A stretch of DNA of 64,000 nucleotides from Bacteroidia bacterium (lineage in GTDB: Bacteria; Bacteroidota; Bacteroidia; AKYH767-A; OLB10): contig JAEUTH010000042.1 of assembly GCA_016788165.1 (NCBI GenBank), forward strand, positions 225,347 to 289,346, given 5' to 3'. The notes beneath the pieces were generated by a model, which made no database searches, was not told the DNA's origin, and worked only from the letters and a program-made list of their open reading frames with translations. Position numbers and translations under genes: made by a program. Shown here one piece after another: positions 63,136 through 64,000 of this stretch (positions are counted from its first letter, which is position 1; every line of letters starts with the position of its first letter).

Positions 63136-63708
63136 ATGACAGATGCCACCGACCTACGAAGTATAGTAACCGTTACAATGATACTCTTTGCTGTAATTGA
63201 TATCATCGGTTCCGTACCGGTAATTTTAGATATCAGGCGTAAAGTAGGCTCCATACACCCCGAAAAAGTTACCATTGTATCGTTATGCCTGATGATTACG
63301 TTTTTGTTTTTGGGCGAAACCATTTTATCGTTTATTGGTATTGATATACCCAGCTTTGCCATTGCAGGTGCATTGATATTGTTTTTCCTATCGCTTGAAA
63401 TGATTTTAGGTATTAAGCTTTATAAAGATGAAGCACCGGCAACAGCCAGTATCGTACCCATTGCATTTCCGCTTATTGCAGGTGCAGGCACCATGACAAC
63501 CTTACTATCGTTACGTTCGACATACGATGTAAAAACAATAATTATTGGCGTAGTACTTAACTTGGGCTTGGTGTATTTATGCTTAAAAAATTTAGGCTTT
63601 TTAGAAAACCTGTTGGGCCAAACCGGTATAGCCATTGTTCGTAAGGTTTTTGGCTTTATATTATTAGCCATTGCCGTAAAATTATTCAGAAGTAATTTTG
63701 CATTGTAA
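63136..63708 (+). CDS. MarC family integral membrane protein
   Basis: An ATG at 63112 would add 8 residues but lies upstream of the TATCTTTG box, so 63136 is chosen, giving 190 aa. Six hydrophobic segments are visible. The family core appears in the N-terminal FAVIDIIGSVPVILD block (about residues 17-31), in EMILGIKLYKDEAP and in IAFPLIAGAGTMTTLL (about 114-129). MarC proteins were once thought to be multidrug transporters. Their function is now considered unknown. It is divergent from lhgO. Confidence 0.88.
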   Translation: MTDATDLRSIVTVTMILFAVIDIIGSVPVILDIRRKVGSIHPEKVTIVSLCLMITFLFLGETILSFIGIDIPSFAIAGALILFFLSLEMILGIKLYKDEAPATASIVPIAFPLIAGAGTMTTLLSLRSTYDVKTIIIGVVLNLGLVYLCLKNLGFLENLLGQTGIAIVRKVFGFILLAIAVKLFRSNFAL

Positions 63709-63827
63709 GCATGTTTTTAAACAAATAGGTATCCTAATTTTACAGGTTATCTACCCACTTTCAACTACATTTTTATCTTTACCACTTTCAAAACCAAGTT
63801 TCACTTAACCCTTTAATTTTATCTGTT

Positions 63828-64000
63828 ATGAAAAACGTAGTAATTATGAAAAAATCACGCACACACACACACACACACACACACAACAAAAATCAGCAGT
63901 TGTGCAAGTAAAAACTTACTTATTTTGATACTGATGGCAAGGCAACTGCAAGGCCAAAGTCCTTTATGGACACAGCAATACGGCACACCTGCTTACGATG
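63828..64000 (+). CDS. Interrupted 5' end of a secreted-protein gene containing a (CA)13 tract (candidate phase-variable, OFF)
   Basis: From the ATG at 63828 (a second in-frame ATG is at 63846) translation runs through the CA tract as Thr-His repeats and stops at 63909-63911 after 27 codons. A second frame, shifted by one base, opens after a TGA at 63847 and encodes a hydrophobic stretch, LLILILMARQLQGQ, then SPLWTQQYGTPAYD, which continues past the window. This looks like a signal peptide followed by the start of a Bacteroidota surface protein with WxxQYGxxxYD-type repeats. One more or two fewer CA units would join the ATG to this frame. Alternatives are a TTG or ATG start inside the second frame (63925 or 63934) or a repeat-length sequencing error. 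Confidence 0.55.
63860..63885. repeat. (CA)13 dinucleotide microsatellite
   Basis: A pure CA dinucleotide run of 26 nt lies inside an apparent coding start. It is the only dinucleotide run of this length noticed in the window. Confidence 0.97.

Overview
The window looks like a chromosomal segment of a low-GC Bacteroidota (order uncertain, probably Chitinophagales/Sphingobacteriales-like). The evidence is lineage-typical families (DUF6913, DUF2911, DUF4468, the DUF5103 T9SS plug protein, a CotH/lamin-tail protein, AMP nucleosidase of about 256 aa), several proteins ending in type IX secretion (T9SS) sorting domains, S16 with a long acidic/alanine tail, and repeated Bacteroidota-type promoters (-33 TTTG, about 18 nt, -7 TAnnTTTG). 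Starts seem to rely little on Shine-Dalgarno sites, and several genes use TTG.

Layout. 0-6 kb: truncated M16 peptidase; DUF6913-dapA-M23 peptidase operon; trmN6; rpsP-(terminator)-rimM. 6.4-12.7 kb: AMP nucleosidase, holA, xseA-xseB-mqnA, and a divergent EF-G paralogue with altered GTPase motifs. 12.7-29.4 kb: T9SS cargo proteins (a paralogous beta-propeller-like pair, a PKD protein, a CotH/LTD protein, a large PQQ-sugar-dehydrogenase-like/PKD protein) interleaved with Smr/DUF2027, rpsU-xerC-hpf, an MBOAT acyltransferase overlapping an SGNH-like partner, and a YkgJ protein. 29.5-38.8 kb: one CAT-anticodon tRNA with a strong terminator, then a long minus-strand block (YjjG nucleotidase, membrane protein, upp, FemAB/GNAT-like protein, polysaccharide deacetylase, O-methyltransferase, TPR protein, zinc-ribbon protein with a histone-H1-like tail, Nif3, SRPBCC). 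38.9-45 kb: lptC, a tiny membrane protein and a CNNM/CorC-type protein; then, on minus, a tripartite export set (adaptor, MacB-like permease, TolC) without a local ATPase. 45-52 kb: manC-rsgA-dtd, T9SS plug protein, ABC-F, proline dehydrogenase. 52-64 kb: aroB, a small T9SS protein, DUF2911, acpP-fabF, rlmN, an amidohydrolase, DUF4468, a D,D-carboxypeptidase with two LysM domains, L-2-hydroxyglutarate oxidase and MarC.

Most of the window is housekeeping: translation and ribosome biology (rpsP, rimM, rpsU, hpf, rsgA, dtd, rlmN, trmN6, EF-G paralogue, ABC-F), envelope building (dapA, M23, lptC, D,D-carboxypeptidase, manC) and secreted T9SS cargo. The two signals most worth a second look are (1) a (CA)13 tract at 63860-63885 inside the 5' end of what looks like a secreted-protein gene, placed so that the upstream ATG is out of frame with the signal-peptide-like sequence by exactly one repeat unit, i.e. 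a candidate phase-variable gene in the OFF state; and (2) the EF-G paralogue in which the DxxGH histidine is Leu and NKxD is NQCD. A third theme is near-leaderless transcription predicted for rlmN, lhgO and marC, where the -7 box ends 5-6 nt before the ATG. I see no CRISPR array, prophage, insertion sequence or obvious defence island.
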